Below, in pieces: positions 8,847-17,662 of a DNA stretch of 64,000 bases; position 1 is the stretch's first letter; each line of letters opens with the position of its first letter. This stretch comes from Chromobacterium phragmitis (GTDB lineage Bacteria; Pseudomonadota; Gammaproteobacteria; Burkholderiales; Chromobacteriaceae), in assembly GCF_003325475.1 (NCBI RefSeq), contig NZ_CP029495.1:4216001-4280000 (forward strand). Direction: 5' to 3'. The translations under genes and the position numbers were made by a program. The notes beneath the pieces were generated by a model. The model did no database searches. It was not told where the DNA came from and saw only the letters and a list, made by a program, of their open reading frames with translations.

Positions 8847-8982
8847 CCTTTGCCTGACAGCCTTTGCCGCTTTCGCCGAAAGGTTCCCGCCTCGCCCTCA
8901 CCATTAAGGACAGCTGATAATAAACATCACAGGACTTATGGTCGTTCCCGCTGTTTCCGTTCAGAACGACAAGGAGTCCGCG

Positions 8983-10218
8983 ATGATGATGAAACCCGCC
9001 ATTTCATGTTTGTCCGCACTGCTGATCGCCCTGGGCGCGGCGCCCGCGCGCGCCGCCGAGGAAGTCAGGGATCCCGCGCTCCACCGGCAGGCCGCTGCCG
9101 CGCTGGCCAGAATCTCGCCCCCGGGCCTTGCCAAGGGCGCGCCGCCGCTAGTGGAGGCCAACCGGGAAAGCGCCGACCACCGCTGGGTGCTGGGCTCCAT
9201 CACCCAGCCGTTGCCGGTCACCGCCGACGCGGCAGGGGACAAGGTGCCGCTATCCCGGCTGTTCCTCGCGCGCCAGACCGACGACGGCTGGCGGCTGGCG
9301 CTGGAGGGCGAGGATGATTTCGCCGCGCTGCTGGAGGCCGCGCCGGACGGCTGGCTCAACGCCGACGAGCGGCGCGCCTGGCGCAGCCAGGCCATCCGGG
9401 CCAAGCGGCTGGCGCCGGACGCCACCGGCCTGGGCCTGCCCTGGCAGGAAGGCTCAAGCTGGAGCATGACCGGCGGCCCGCACGGCTACAGCGGCGAGAG
9501 CCAGCCTTACGACTCCATAGACTTCGCCGGCGGCGACGGCCGGGTGCTGGCGCCTCAGGCCGGCGTGATCTACAAGAGCTGCCTGCGCAACGGCAGCGGC
9601 CTGGTCAAGCTGGTGCACGACAACGGCTACTCGTCCACCTACTACCACATGATCAATCTCAACACGGTGGCCGACGGCCAGCGCGTGGCCAAGGGCGCCT
9701 ACCTGGGCAAGATAGGCAACGGCCTGCCCTGCGGCGGCAGCACCACCGGCCCCCACGTGCACTTCTCGCTGATCCACCAGGGCCAGGCCGAGCCGGTGAA
9801 CCGCAAGTGGCTGGGCGGCTGGCAGTTCTTCGCCGGCGGCCGCGCCTACCAAGGCTACGCCCTGCGCAACGGCAGCCGGGTGAACGTGGGCGGCCGCCTG
9901 GCCAACTACGGCTCCGGCGCCGATCCGGCGCCGATCCCGGGCGGCGCCAGCGGCGTCGCCACGCCTCGCGGCAGCGACGGCCACGTCAACCTGCGCGGCG
10001 GCCCCAGCCTGAGCGCCGCCATCGTCGGCCGCGCCGCCCGCGGCGAGCAGGTGACCCTGCAATGCCACGCGCGCGGCGAGGCGGTGGACGGCGTCTGGGG
10101 CCGCACCGACATCTGGAACCGCACCGCCGCCGGCCACTGGATCAGCGACGGCTTCCTCGATACCGGCAGCAACGCGCCGGTAGTGCCGGCATGCCCATCG
10201 TCGGCGCGGCCGTGGTAG
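8983..10218 (+). CDS. Secreted M23 metallopeptidase, LasA/beta-lytic type, with C-terminal SH3-like domain
   Basis: 411 aa. The start is the first of three ATGs at 8983, preceded by AAGGAG; the signal peptide ends at about residue 24 (PARA/AEE). The M23 domain has its zinc ligands His167 (GGPHGYS), Asp180 (YDSIDFAGG) and His260 within GPHVHFSL, with His258 as the catalytic partner. Cys200 and Cys250 could form a disulfide as in LasA-type enzymes. A bacterial SH3-like domain (about 335-400, HVNLRGGPSLSAAIVG) follows. The residues between the signal peptide and about 150 resemble a propeptide. It probably cleaves peptidoglycan peptide bridges or Gly-rich substrates outside the cell. It is convergent with the permease gene, with a 4-base gap. 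Confidence 0.82.
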   Translation: MMMKPAISCLSALLIALGAAPARAAEEVRDPALHRQAAAALARISPPGLAKGAPPLVEANRESADHRWVLGSITQPLPVTADAAGDKVPLSRLFLARQTDDGWRLALEGEDDFAALLEAAPDGWLNADERRAWRSQAIRAKRLAPDATGLGLPWQEGSSWSMTGGPHGYSGESQPYDSIDFAGGDGRVLAPQAGVIYKSCLRNGSGLVKLVHDNGYSSTYYHMINLNTVADGQRVAKGAYLGKIGNGLPCGGSTTGPHVHFSLIHQGQAEPVNRKWLGGWQFFAGGRAYQGYALRNGSRVNVGGRLANYGSGADPAPIPGGASGVATPRGSDGHVNLRGGPSLSAAIVGRAARGEQVTLQCHARGEAVDGVWGRTDIWNRTAAGHWISDGFLDTGSNAPVVPACPSSARPW

Positions 10219-10222
10219 CCGC

Positions 10223-11623
10223 CTAGCCCGCGGCCCCCTCGCCGGGCGCGGCCGCCCAGGCGGCCGCGCGACGGCGCATCATCAGCCAGTACAAACCGGC
10301 CGCAGCCAGCCAGCCCACCAGCCAGGAAATGTCCGCTCCGCCCAGCGCGCGGACCATGGGGCCGCGGAACAGCGCGCTGTCGATAAAGGGCAGTTGCGAC
10401 AGCACGCCGGCCAGATAGGCCAGCAGGCCTGGCCAGCGATAATCCGCTCCCTCCAGCGCCGACGGCGCCATTCGCCCGTCCCGCAGCCAATAAAAATCCA
10501 GCAGATTCACCGCGCTCCACGGCGTGAACAAGGCCAGCAGCAACAGCAGGAAAGACTTGAACAGCGGCAGGAAACCCTGCTGCGCCCACAAGGCCACGGC
10601 CAGCGACACCAGCGCCATCGCGGCGACGATCAGCCAGCGCCGGCGCGGACCCAGCGCTTCCGGCCGCGCGCCGAAGGCCGAAGCGATGCCGCCCGCGCAC
10701 ATGAAGCCGCCGTAGGCGTTGAGCGTGGAAATGGTGACCTTGCCGAACGCCACGCAGAAAAACAAGGCGGCGGCGATGGCGCCGTCCGCGCCCAGACCGA
10801 CGAAATAAGCGACCTCGCGCCCGCGGAACGCCGCGCCGCCCACCGCCGCCACCAGCACGCCCAGCGACATCGCGATCTGCGCGCCCAGGCCGGAGCCCAA
10901 GCCTATCGCCAGCGCCACCTTCGCCGGCGGGGTGGCCGACGGCAGGTAACGCGAATAATCGGACACATAGGGCGCGAAAGCGATCTGCCAGGAAGCCGAC
11001 AGCGATACCGCGGTGACGAAGGCGGCCGGCTCGAAACGGGCGTTCGCCGCCAGCAGCGGCAGCAAATCCGCCCGCCCCAGCAAACGCATGAACAAATAGC
11101 AGAAAGCCAACAGGCCGAGCAGGCTGGCCGCCCGCCCCAGCCGGTGTATCGCCCGATAGCCCAGCGACGCGGCCAGCAGCACCGCCAGCGCGAACAGCAG
11201 GCTGCCGACGCCGTCGCTCACCTGCAGCAGCTGGCCCAACGCCTGGCCGGACAGCACCATGCCCGTGGCGTTGAAGCCCAGATACATGACGCAGGCCAGC
11301 GCCAAGGGCAGCACCGCGCCCTTGACGCCGAACTGGGCGCGGCAGGCCAGCATCTGCGGCAGACCCAGCCTGGGACCCTGCGCGCCGTGCAACGCCATCG
11401 CCGCGCAGCCGACGACCTGCCCCAGCAGCAAGCCTGCGATAGACCAGACGACGTCGCCGCCCAGCGCCACCGCCAGCGCGCCGGTAACGACCGCGGTGAT
11501 CTGCAGATTAGCCGCCAGCCACAGCGTGAACTGGCTGAACACGCGGCCATGCCGCTCGTTTTCCGGAATGAAGTCGATGGAGCGGCGCTCGACGAGCGGC
11601 GCGCCTGACAGCTGGCTTCTCAT
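10223..11623 (-). CDS. NCS1-family permease (purine/cytosine/hydantoin type)
   Basis: 466 aa, about twelve hydrophobic segments. The N-terminal IDFIPENERHGRVFSQFTLW and the LALACVMYLGFNATGMVLSG segment fit the CodB-like nucleobase:cation symporter-1 family. The ATG at 11623 has GAGGAGA upstream. It is an inner-membrane transporter for a nucleobase or related heterocycle; the exact substrate is not visible. Its last codons contain a strong GC palindrome (10246-10269) next to the convergent gene end. Confidence 0.8.
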   Translation of the reverse strand: MRSQLSGAPLVERRSIDFIPENERHGRVFSQFTLWLAANLQITAVVTGALAVALGGDVVWSIAGLLLGQVVGCAAMALHGAQGPRLGLPQMLACRAQFGVKGAVLPLALACVMYLGFNATGMVLSGQALGQLLQVSDGVGSLLFALAVLLAASLGYRAIHRLGRAASLLGLLAFCYLFMRLLGRADLLPLLAANARFEPAAFVTAVSLSASWQIAFAPYVSDYSRYLPSATPPAKVALAIGLGSGLGAQIAMSLGVLVAAVGGAAFRGREVAYFVGLGADGAIAAALFFCVAFGKVTISTLNAYGGFMCAGGIASAFGARPEALGPRRRWLIVAAMALVSLAVALWAQQGFLPLFKSFLLLLLALFTPWSAVNLLDFYWLRDGRMAPSALEGADYRWPGLLAYLAGVLSQLPFIDSALFRGPMVRALGGADISWLVGWLAAAGLYWLMMRRRAAAWAAAPGEGAAG

Positions 11624-11732
11624 GGGTCTCTCCTCTGTGGACCGGGATGCCCGTCTCGCGCGGCGCGGCTCCGGCATGCCGGAACAATCTATACCTTTGG
11701 CATCCGAATTGGCAAAGCGTCATCTGGAAACC

Positions 11733-14645
11733 ATGCCGCCGCATAGCCCGGATATTTGTCCTACCATTCCGTTCAGTGACATCCAACAAGGCTTGCAGGA
11801 TCGCACCGTGCCCCCGTCCGTCGCTCGTTCGCTTGACCGCTTGCTGCGCCGCCGCCATGCACTGCTCATCGGCGCGGCTGGGATCTTTCTCGCGCTGCTG
11901 GGTGGGTTCGCCGCCGCCGGCTGGCTGCTGCGGATCGAGATCGGCCCGCCGGAAAGCATCCACATGGTGCTGTCCACCGCCGTCTGTCTGTCCCTGTACG
12001 GCGCGGCCCTGCTGCTGGCGCCCTGGCCGCGGCTGATGCGGCTGGCTGCGGCGCCGCTGCCGCTCATCGCCTCGCTGGCGCTGCTGGAGGCCGCGACCGG
12101 CCAGCGCTGGATAGATTTCCCATCGCTGCACGCCTGGCGGCACGATGCGCCGCCCCTGCCCGGCCGGATGGTTCCGACCACCGCGCTGGCGCTGCTTTTC
12201 CTCGCCGCGGGCATCTGGCTGCTGAACCCCGCCGATCGCCGCCGCCGGCGCGCGCTGCGGATCTGCACGCTGGCGCCGCTGCTGCTGGGCGCGCTGGGCG
12301 CAACCGCCTACCTGATCAATCTGGAGTTGTTGTACGGTTGGGGCTCGTCGGTGCGGATGCCGCTGTTGACCAGCGCCGGCCTCATCGTCGCCGCGCTGGG
12401 GCTGGATGGGCTGTCCCGCCGCGGGCGGCTTCGCCACCCCCGCTCCCAGGACATGGTGCGCGCGGTGTCGTCCACCGCCGCCGCGCTGCTGGTGGCGCTC
12501 TCCCTCGCCACCGGCCTGCTGGTTTACCGGATTTCCAGCGATGCCCACCAGCGCAGCTTGCTCACGGTGATGTCGTACAGCGTGCGCCAGCGCGCCGCGC
12601 TGCTGCAGGCTCAGTTCAAGCTGGCCGACAGCGATGCCAGACGGCTGTTCCAGCGCCGAGATGTCCAATCCCTGCTGGAAAGCGCCAGCCAGGGCAAGCT
12701 GGACGCCAGCGCCGCCGCGGCCGCGCTGGCCGGCTTCAACCGCACCAGCGTCACCGGTCTGGCCATTCTCGACGCCGCCCGCCGCCCGCTGGCGCAGGCC
12801 GGCTATTTCGAAACCCGCCCGCGTCAATCCGCCCCGATGCTGTCGCCACCCAACGCCCAGCTGCTGTGGAACGGGCATTATCTGTACCGCACCGAGCAGG
12901 TGTACCGCACCTCGGCCGGAACGGCCCGGCTACGCCTGGAACAAAGGCTGGACATGTTCGACCGCATCGTCCAGGACACCGCGCCGCACGACGCGCTGAG
13001 CGGCATCTTTTCGCTGTGCGGGCGCGACGAGCGCTATCTGCGCTGCTTCTCGCAAACGCCGGCGGACAAGGGCAGCACCATCCCCATCGCCGGCAATATC
13101 CACCGTTTCACCGTCTGGCCCGCCTTTTCCGGCAAAAGCGGCACCATGCATACGGTGGATTTCTCCCGCCGAAACGTGATCGGCGCCTATGAGCCGGTGA
13201 CCGGCAACGGCCTCGCCTTCAGCTACAAGATCAAGGTGGGCGACCTTCTCGCGCCGATACGGCAGGGGCTGGAAACCAGCGCGCTGATCATGCTGGCCAT
13301 GGTGGCGCTGGGCGCCGCCGTCCTGCGCACCCGCACCGGCCCCGTGCTCAAGGAGGTGCTTCGCTCCAACCAGATGGCCGAACTTGCCGCCGAACGCTTC
13401 CGCACCGCGGCCGAGGCCAATATGGACGCCTTTGTCATCATGGAGGCGCTGCGCGATGCCGACGGCAAGGTGGAAGACTTCCGCGTGGTCTACCTCAATG
13501 CCGAGGCGGAGCGAATGTGGGGACTGCGGCGGGCGGATTCGATCGGCCAGAAATGGCTGACGCTGGCCGAAACCCACGCCATCCCCAACCACTTCGACAG
13601 CTACAAACGGGTGATGGACAGCGGCCAACCGCTTTCCGAGGAGGTCCCGCGAGCCTTCGACGCCGTCCACCCGATATGGATCCATCATGAAATCGTCCAC
13701 GCCGGCGACGGCATCAGCATCAGCGTGCGCGACATCACCCAGAAGAAGCTGGCAGAACTGGATCTGGTGCTGCGCGAAGCGCTGCTCAAAACCGTGACCG
13801 ATTCCATCCCGGCGCTGGTGTCCTTCGTCGACGCCGACCAACGCTACCGCTACTGCAACAAGACCTATATGCGGCTGTTTGGCATTCCGCCGGAACAAGT
13901 GATAGGCCGCAGCATGCGCGACTTCCTGGGCGAGGAGAGCTACCAGGCTGTGAGCCCCTACATCGAGCAGGCGCTGCAGGGCCAGACCGTGTCGTTCGAG
14001 AAGGAAATGTTCCTGCACGGCAGCCTGCGCTACGTCGAAGGGCGCTACATCCCGCAGCAGCACGCCAACGGCACCGTGTCCGGCTTTTACGTGATGGTGT
14101 GGGACATCACCCAGGCGCGGGCGCGCGAAATCCAGCTGCGCAGCCAGGTCAGCCTGGACGCGATGACCGGCCTGCTCAACCGCGCCGCCTTCATGGACAT
14201 GCTGGATGACGAAATCAAGCATCACTACCTGAAGCGCCAGTCGCTGGCGCTGCTGTTCCTGGACATAGACCGCTTCAAGCAAGTGAACGACACCCTGGGC
14301 CACGCCGCCGGCGACGAGCTGATCAAGGCCTTCGCCCAGCGCCTGCGCCAGAATGTGCGCGGCACCGACCACGTGGCCCGGCTGGGCGGCGACGAATTCG
14401 TGGTGCTGCTGGTAGGCCTGGACGCGGAGCAGACCGCCATCGCCGTGGTGGAAAAGCTGATGGCCGCGCTGCGCCGGGATGTCGACCTGTCCGGGCAAAC
14501 CCACCATGTTTCCGCCAGCATAGGCGTGGCCTACGCCTACATGCCGGACATCACCCCGGCGCGGCTGCTGGAAATCGCCGACCAGGGCCTGTACCAGGCC
14601 AAGGCCGCCGGCCGCGACACCTGCCGCCTGCTCAAGGTGGGCTGA
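11733..14645 (+). CDS. Membrane-bound diguanylate cyclase with two PAS-like domains
   Basis: About 970 aa. The N-terminus has a cluster of hydrophobic segments (about 40-240), then a long segment up to about residue 500 bounded by another transmembrane helix (SALIMLAMVALGAAVL), which looks like an extracytoplasmic sensor. Two PAS-like domains follow (about 550-680 and 690-800), then a C-terminal GGDEF domain with intact RLGGDEFVVLL near residue 885, so c-di-GMP synthesis is expected. There is no EAL domain. The start is uncertain: the ATG at 11733 is used, but a GTG at 11808 with AGGA upstream is about equally good. It is divergent from the NCS1 permease. Confidence 0.82.
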   Translation: MPPHSPDICPTIPFSDIQQGLQDRTVPPSVARSLDRLLRRRHALLIGAAGIFLALLGGFAAAGWLLRIEIGPPESIHMVLSTAVCLSLYGAALLLAPWPRLMRLAAAPLPLIASLALLEAATGQRWIDFPSLHAWRHDAPPLPGRMVPTTALALLFLAAGIWLLNPADRRRRRALRICTLAPLLLGALGATAYLINLELLYGWGSSVRMPLLTSAGLIVAALGLDGLSRRGRLRHPRSQDMVRAVSSTAAALLVALSLATGLLVYRISSDAHQRSLLTVMSYSVRQRAALLQAQFKLADSDARRLFQRRDVQSLLESASQGKLDASAAAAALAGFNRTSVTGLAILDAARRPLAQAGYFETRPRQSAPMLSPPNAQLLWNGHYLYRTEQVYRTSAGTARLRLEQRLDMFDRIVQDTAPHDALSGIFSLCGRDERYLRCFSQTPADKGSTIPIAGNIHRFTVWPAFSGKSGTMHTVDFSRRNVIGAYEPVTGNGLAFSYKIKVGDLLAPIRQGLETSALIMLAMVALGAAVLRTRTGPVLKEVLRSNQMAELAAERFRTAAEANMDAFVIMEALRDADGKVEDFRVVYLNAEAERMWGLRRADSIGQKWLTLAETHAIPNHFDSYKRVMDSGQPLSEEVPRAFDAVHPIWIHHEIVHAGDGISISVRDITQKKLAELDLVLREALLKTVTDSIPALVSFVDADQRYRYCNKTYMRLFGIPPEQVIGRSMRDFLGEESYQAVSPYIEQALQGQTVSFEKEMFLHGSLRYVEGRYIPQQHANGTVSGFYVMVWDITQARAREIQLRSQVSLDAMTGLLNRAAFMDMLDDEIKHHYLKRQSLALLFLDIDRFKQVNDTLGHAAGDELIKAFAQRLRQNVRGTDHVARLGGDEFVVLLVGLDAEQTAIAVVEKLMAALRRDVDLSGQTHHVSASIGVAYAYMPDITPARLLEIADQGLYQAKAAGRDTCRLLKVG

Positions 14646-14646
14646 G

Positions 14647-14666
14647 CCGCCGTTCGTCGACGGCGG
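14647..14666 (+). terminator. Weak hairpin after the diguanylate cyclase
   Basis: CCGCCGT (14647-14653) pairs with ACGGCGG (14660-14666). It lies just past the stop, but only a short interrupted T-rich tract follows, so terminator function is tentative. Confidence 0.4.
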
Positions 14667-14691
14667 TTGCCTTTGCGCGGCAAATCGCGTA

Positions 14692-14715
14692 ATTTGATTT
14701 TGTACAATTTCAAAT
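14692..14715 (+). promoter_or_regulatory. 24-bp palindromic operator candidate upstream of umuDC
   Basis: A near-perfect 24-bp inverted repeat is centred between 14703 and 14704: outer arms ATTTGA / TCAAAT and core TTGTACAA, with 10 of 12 positions paired. A TACAAT hexamer (14703-14708) inside it could be the -10 element, so a bound repressor would block transcription. It does not contain the usual CTGT-N8-ACAG LexA box of gammaproteobacteria. It ends 8 bases before the umuD start. Confidence 0.55.
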
Positions 14716-14723
14716 CAGCCATC

Positions 14724-15137
14724 ATGTCCGTTCGCCTACCCACCCCAAACGCCGCGCTGCCGTTGGCCCTGTCCCCGGTCCGCGCCGGTTTCCCCTCGCC
14801 CGCCGACGACTGCATGGATGCCAGCCTCAACCTGCAGGACTATCTGGTAGCCGACCCGTTGGCCACCTTCATGGTGCGGGTTAGGGGCGACTCGATGCGC
14901 GACGACGGCATCCTGGACGGCGATCTGCTGGTGGTGGACAAGGGCGAGCCGCCCCGTCACGGCGACATCGTGGTGGCGGTGGTGGACGGCGAATTCACCG
15001 TCAAGCGGCTGCGCCGCGTGAACGGCCGCTGCGCGCTGCTGGCTGCCAACCCCGATTACCCGCCCATCGTCCCGGCCGACGGCCAGGAATTGCAAGTCTG
15101 GGGCGTGGTGACCGCTTGCGTGAGGAAAATCCGATGA
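14724..15137 (+). CDS. umuD: UmuD-type translesion polymerase subunit, S24 self-cleaving protease
   Basis: 137 aa, the normal UmuD length. The self-cleavage site is Ala21-Gly22 (RAGFPSPADD); the catalytic pair is Ser57 (RGDSMRDDGI) and Lys94 (FTVKRL). UmuD is cleaved with RecA filaments during the SOS response and the product UmuD' joins UmuC to form DNA polymerase V. Its stop overlaps the umuC start (ATGA), so the two are translationally coupled. A long palindrome overlaps the probable promoter. Confidence 0.93.
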   Translation: MSVRLPTPNAALPLALSPVRAGFPSPADDCMDASLNLQDYLVADPLATFMVRVRGDSMRDDGILDGDLLVVDKGEPPRHGDIVVAVVDGEFTVKRLRRVNGRCALLAANPDYPPIVPADGQELQVWGVVTACVRKIR

Positions 15138-16405
15138 GCCTGTTCGCCCTGGTGGACGGCAACAATTTCTACGCCAGCTGCGAGCGGGTGTTCCGCCCCG
15201 ACCTCGCCGGCCAGCCCATCGTAGTGCTCAGCAACAACGACGGCTGCGTGGTGGCGGCCAGCGCCGAGGCCAAGGCGCTGGGTTTCAAGATGTTCGGCCC
15301 CTTTTTCGAGATCGCCGGCCTGTGCCGCAGGCATGGCGTGCGGGTATTTTCCAGCAATTACACGCTGTACGGCGACATGAGCCGGCGGATGATGGCGGTA
15401 CTGGCCCAGCACGCGCCCGGCCAGGAAGTGTATTCGATAGACGAGTGCTTTCTGGACCTGGCCGGCGCGCCGGACGCCGACGCGCTCGCCTGGCGGATGC
15501 GCGAGGACGTCTGGCGGCGCATCGGCATTCCGGTCAGCGTGGGCATCGGCGCCAGCAAGACGCTGGCCAAACTGGCCAACCATGTCGCCAAACGGGTGGA
15601 GGGCTGGGACGATGGCGTATTCGACTGGCGCTGGCTGGCGCCGGACGAGGCCGACGCGCTGATGTCCCGGCTGCCGGTGGGCAAGGTGTGGGGCGTGGGC
15701 CCCAGACTGGCGGCCAAACTGATGGAAAACGGCATAGACAACGCGCTGGGGCTGAAGCTGGCCGATCCCGGATGGCTGAAGCGGCGCTTCAGCGTGACGC
15801 TGGAACGCACCGCGGCGGAGCTGAACGGCATCAGTTGCCTGAGCCTGGAGGAAACGGCGCAGCCGCGCCAGCAAATCATCGCCAGCCGCTCCTTCGGCGA
15901 GAAAACCTCCGACTTCCCCGTGCTCGCCGCCGCGATCAGCCACCACATCGCCCGCGCCGGCGAAAAGCTGCGCGAACAGCGCGGCGCCGCCCGGCTGGTG
16001 GGCGTCAGCGCGCGAACCAGCCCCTTCGGCGACGATCCCTATCACGGCTACACCGTAGTGCCGCTGGCCCAGCCCAGCGACGACACCATCGAACTGACCC
16101 GCGCCGCGCTGTCCGGGCTGCGCGCCATCTACCGCCGCGGTCTGCGCTACCAGAAGGCGGGCGTGGTGCTGATGGAGCTATCTCCGCGCAGCCGGACGCA
16201 GGCCGACCTCTTTTCCGCCGCCCCCGACCCGCGCCGGGAACGGCTGATGCGCGCGATGGACGCGATCAACCGCGAATACGGCCACAGCTGCGTCAAGCTG
16301 GCGTCGGAAGCGCTGACGCCCAATTGGGACATGCGCCAGGACCAGCGCTCGCCCTGCTACTCCACCCGCTTCGACCAGCTGCCGCTGGCGCGCGCCGACA
16401 GCTGA
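15134..16405 (+). CDS. umuC: UmuC-type Y-family DNA polymerase V catalytic subunit
   Basis: 423 aa, full length. Y-family motifs are intact: the first catalytic Asp in FALVDGNNFYASCE, and SIDECFLD carrying the second Asp and Glu, then SVGIGASKTLAKLAN. A DUF4113-like C-terminal region follows (SPRSRTQADLFS and the final WDMRQDQRSPCYSTRFDQLP). It performs error-prone translesion synthesis with UmuD'. It overlaps umuD by four bases, so the start at 15134 is well supported. Confidence 0.95.
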   Translation: MSLFALVDGNNFYASCERVFRPDLAGQPIVVLSNNDGCVVAASAEAKALGFKMFGPFFEIAGLCRRHGVRVFSSNYTLYGDMSRRMMAVLAQHAPGQEVYSIDECFLDLAGAPDADALAWRMREDVWRRIGIPVSVGIGASKTLAKLANHVAKRVEGWDDGVFDWRWLAPDEADALMSRLPVGKVWGVGPRLAAKLMENGIDNALGLKLADPGWLKRRFSVTLERTAAELNGISCLSLEETAQPRQQIIASRSFGEKTSDFPVLAAAISHHIARAGEKLREQRGAARLVGVSARTSPFGDDPYHGYTVVPLAQPSDDTIELTRAALSGLRAIYRRGLRYQKAGVVLMELSPRSRTQADLFSAAPDPRRERLMRAMDAINREYGHSCVKLASEALTPNWDMRQDQRSPCYSTRFDQLPLARADS

Positions 16406-16424
16406 CGCCCGATAGACAGACGCG

Positions 16425-16775
16425 CTACCAGCCTCCGCCCGACGCGCCTGACAGCATCACATGATCCGCCCCCGGTTCGTGTCGCTCCGGCAAAGGATAA
16501 GCGCGCCACGGCGACAGCATTGATTTCAGGATATCCTCAGGCGCCCATCCCTGCGCGGCGCTCAGCGAAACATGCAACGCCCCGCTTTCGGACTTGACGC
16601 ACTCGACCACGCAGGCAGCCCCATGGGCGACGATGGCATCGACGCCATCGTCGCTCAGAGAAAGATCGGCCACCCGCCATGGGCCCACGCGGATGCTCAA
16701 TCCCGCATCGAGCCCGGTCCGGGAAAGAAGATCAAGCAAGGCTGGGTCGATGTGAAAGCGGAAAGAATGCTGCAT
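16425..16775 (-). CDS. Small hypothetical protein
   Basis: About 116 aa. No family is recognised. The N-terminus is MQHSFRFHIDPALLDLLSR and the end is Gly-rich (SGASGGGW). There is no signal peptide or membrane segment. A GAGGA lies upstream of the ATG at 16775, but in-frame ATGs at 16799 and 16820 are alternatives. Codon use resembles the surroundings, which supports a real gene. It is convergent with umuC. Confidence 0.5.
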   Translation of the reverse strand: MQHSFRFHIDPALLDLLSRTGLDAGLSIRVGPWRVADLSLSDDGVDAIVAHGAACVVECVKSESGALHVSLSAAQGWAPEDILKSMLSPWRAYPLPERHEPGADHVMLSGASGGGW

Positions 16776-16881
16776 GAAAGGATTTTCCTCTGGCTTCATG
16801 GATAGAGCGGGTATTTTCATTGCACGCCACCAAAACCACTTTCAAAAAATGGTCACAACCCATACTTTCCGCGCCATGAAA

Positions 16882-16921
16882 TGCGAAAACCGCCTCCTGG
16901 CCGATAGGGCTGGAGGCGGTT
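16882..16921 (-). terminator. Terminator at the end of the type III translocator operon
   Basis: AACCGCCTCC (16888-16897) pairs with GGAGGCGGTT (16912-16921), 10 bp, followed on the minus strand by TTTT-type sequence. It lies 19 bases past the cupin stop and probably ends the whole sicA-to-cupin transcript. Confidence 0.75.
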
Positions 16922-16939
16922 CGAGCGAAGCTCCGGGAC

Positions 16940-17371
16940 TTATTCCGTTTTCACGCTGAGCGGCACGCCGGCGGCGCCGGCATAGAATACCAACAGCTCA
17001 ACCGGCTTATCGCCGGTCACGCCCCGGTGCTGGCTGCCGGCCATCTCCGCCAGCGTGTCGCCGGCGCGCAGCAGCTTGCGATGCTTGCCGTCCCGGCTCT
17101 CTACCGTCAGCTCTCCGCTTACCACATACGCGGCGTTCGGGGATGGATGGCGATGCCAAGGCAGGCTGGTCTTGGCCGGAATCGTGATCCGCACCAGCGT
17201 CAGCTCCGGTTGTCCATGCGGGTAGGCTTTATACAGCTCGCCATCCCAGGAGCGCTCGGTCTTCAGCAATGTCTCGGTTCGCACTTCCGCGCCGCCCGCG
17301 GCGTGAGCAAAAGGCGCGGTCAGCAGGCCAGCCAACAGGGCGAAACCGGCGCCCATCGAATGTATTTTCAT
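16940..17371 (-). CDS. Periplasmic single-domain cupin protein
   Basis: 143 aa with a signal peptide (MKIHSMGAGFALLAGLLTAP, cleavage near AHA/AGG). A cupin_2 fold is indicated by WHRHPSPNAAYVVSGELTVES and AGDTLAEMAGSQHRGV, which carry the metal-binding His residues. It has an AAGGA Shine-Dalgarno. It lies 27 bases downstream of iacP on the same strand, followed by a terminator, so it appears to be the last gene of the translocator operon, a place where SPI-1 carries sicP/sptP. A role in secretion is not known; it may be a passenger. Confidence 0.72.
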   Translation of the reverse strand: MKIHSMGAGFALLAGLLTAPFAHAAGGAEVRTETLLKTERSWDGELYKAYPHGQPELTLVRITIPAKTSLPWHRHPSPNAAYVVSGELTVESRDGKHRKLLRAGDTLAEMAGSQHRGVTGDKPVELLVFYAGAAGVPLSVKTE

Positions 17372-17398
17372 AGAGATATCCTTACTATCATCCTGAGC

Positions 17399-17662
17399 TC
17401 AGGCGGCCAGCCGCTGCCGGACCGCCGAGCAAACATCGCCCACCGTGCGGATGCCGGCGATGTCGTCGGCGCCGATCTCGATGCCGAACGCGTCGTTCAG
17501 CGCCATCACCATGTCCAGCAGTTCCAGCGAGTCGGCGTACAGTTCGTCCACCAGGCTGGCCTGCGGGCGCATGCTCTCCACATCGGCGCCCAGCGTCGCC
17601 GCCATCACGGCCAGCACGCGGGCCTCGACCGGGAAGATCTGTTTTTCCACGGCATCCATCAT
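17399..17662 (-). CDS. iacP: Type III-associated acyl carrier protein (IacP)
   Basis: 87 aa. An acyl carrier fold with the phosphopantetheine-attachment Ser45 in ADSLELLDMVM. In Salmonella IacP sits directly after sipD, as here, and is reported to affect secretion or modification of translocators. Its ATG overlaps the SipD stop by one base, so the pair is translationally coupled. It needs a phosphopantetheinyl transferase; one of the EntD type is encoded at 54519-55259. Confidence 0.9.
   Translation of the reverse strand: MMDAVEKQIFPVEARVLAVMAATLGADVESMRPQASLVDELYADSLELLDMVMALNDAFGIEIGADDIAGIRTVGDVCSAVRQRLAA

Noticed and set aside
11259..11732. Upstream extension of the diguanylate cyclase frame
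   Set aside because: It runs antisense into the NCS1 permease and has no membrane or domain signal; the start is placed after the permease start.
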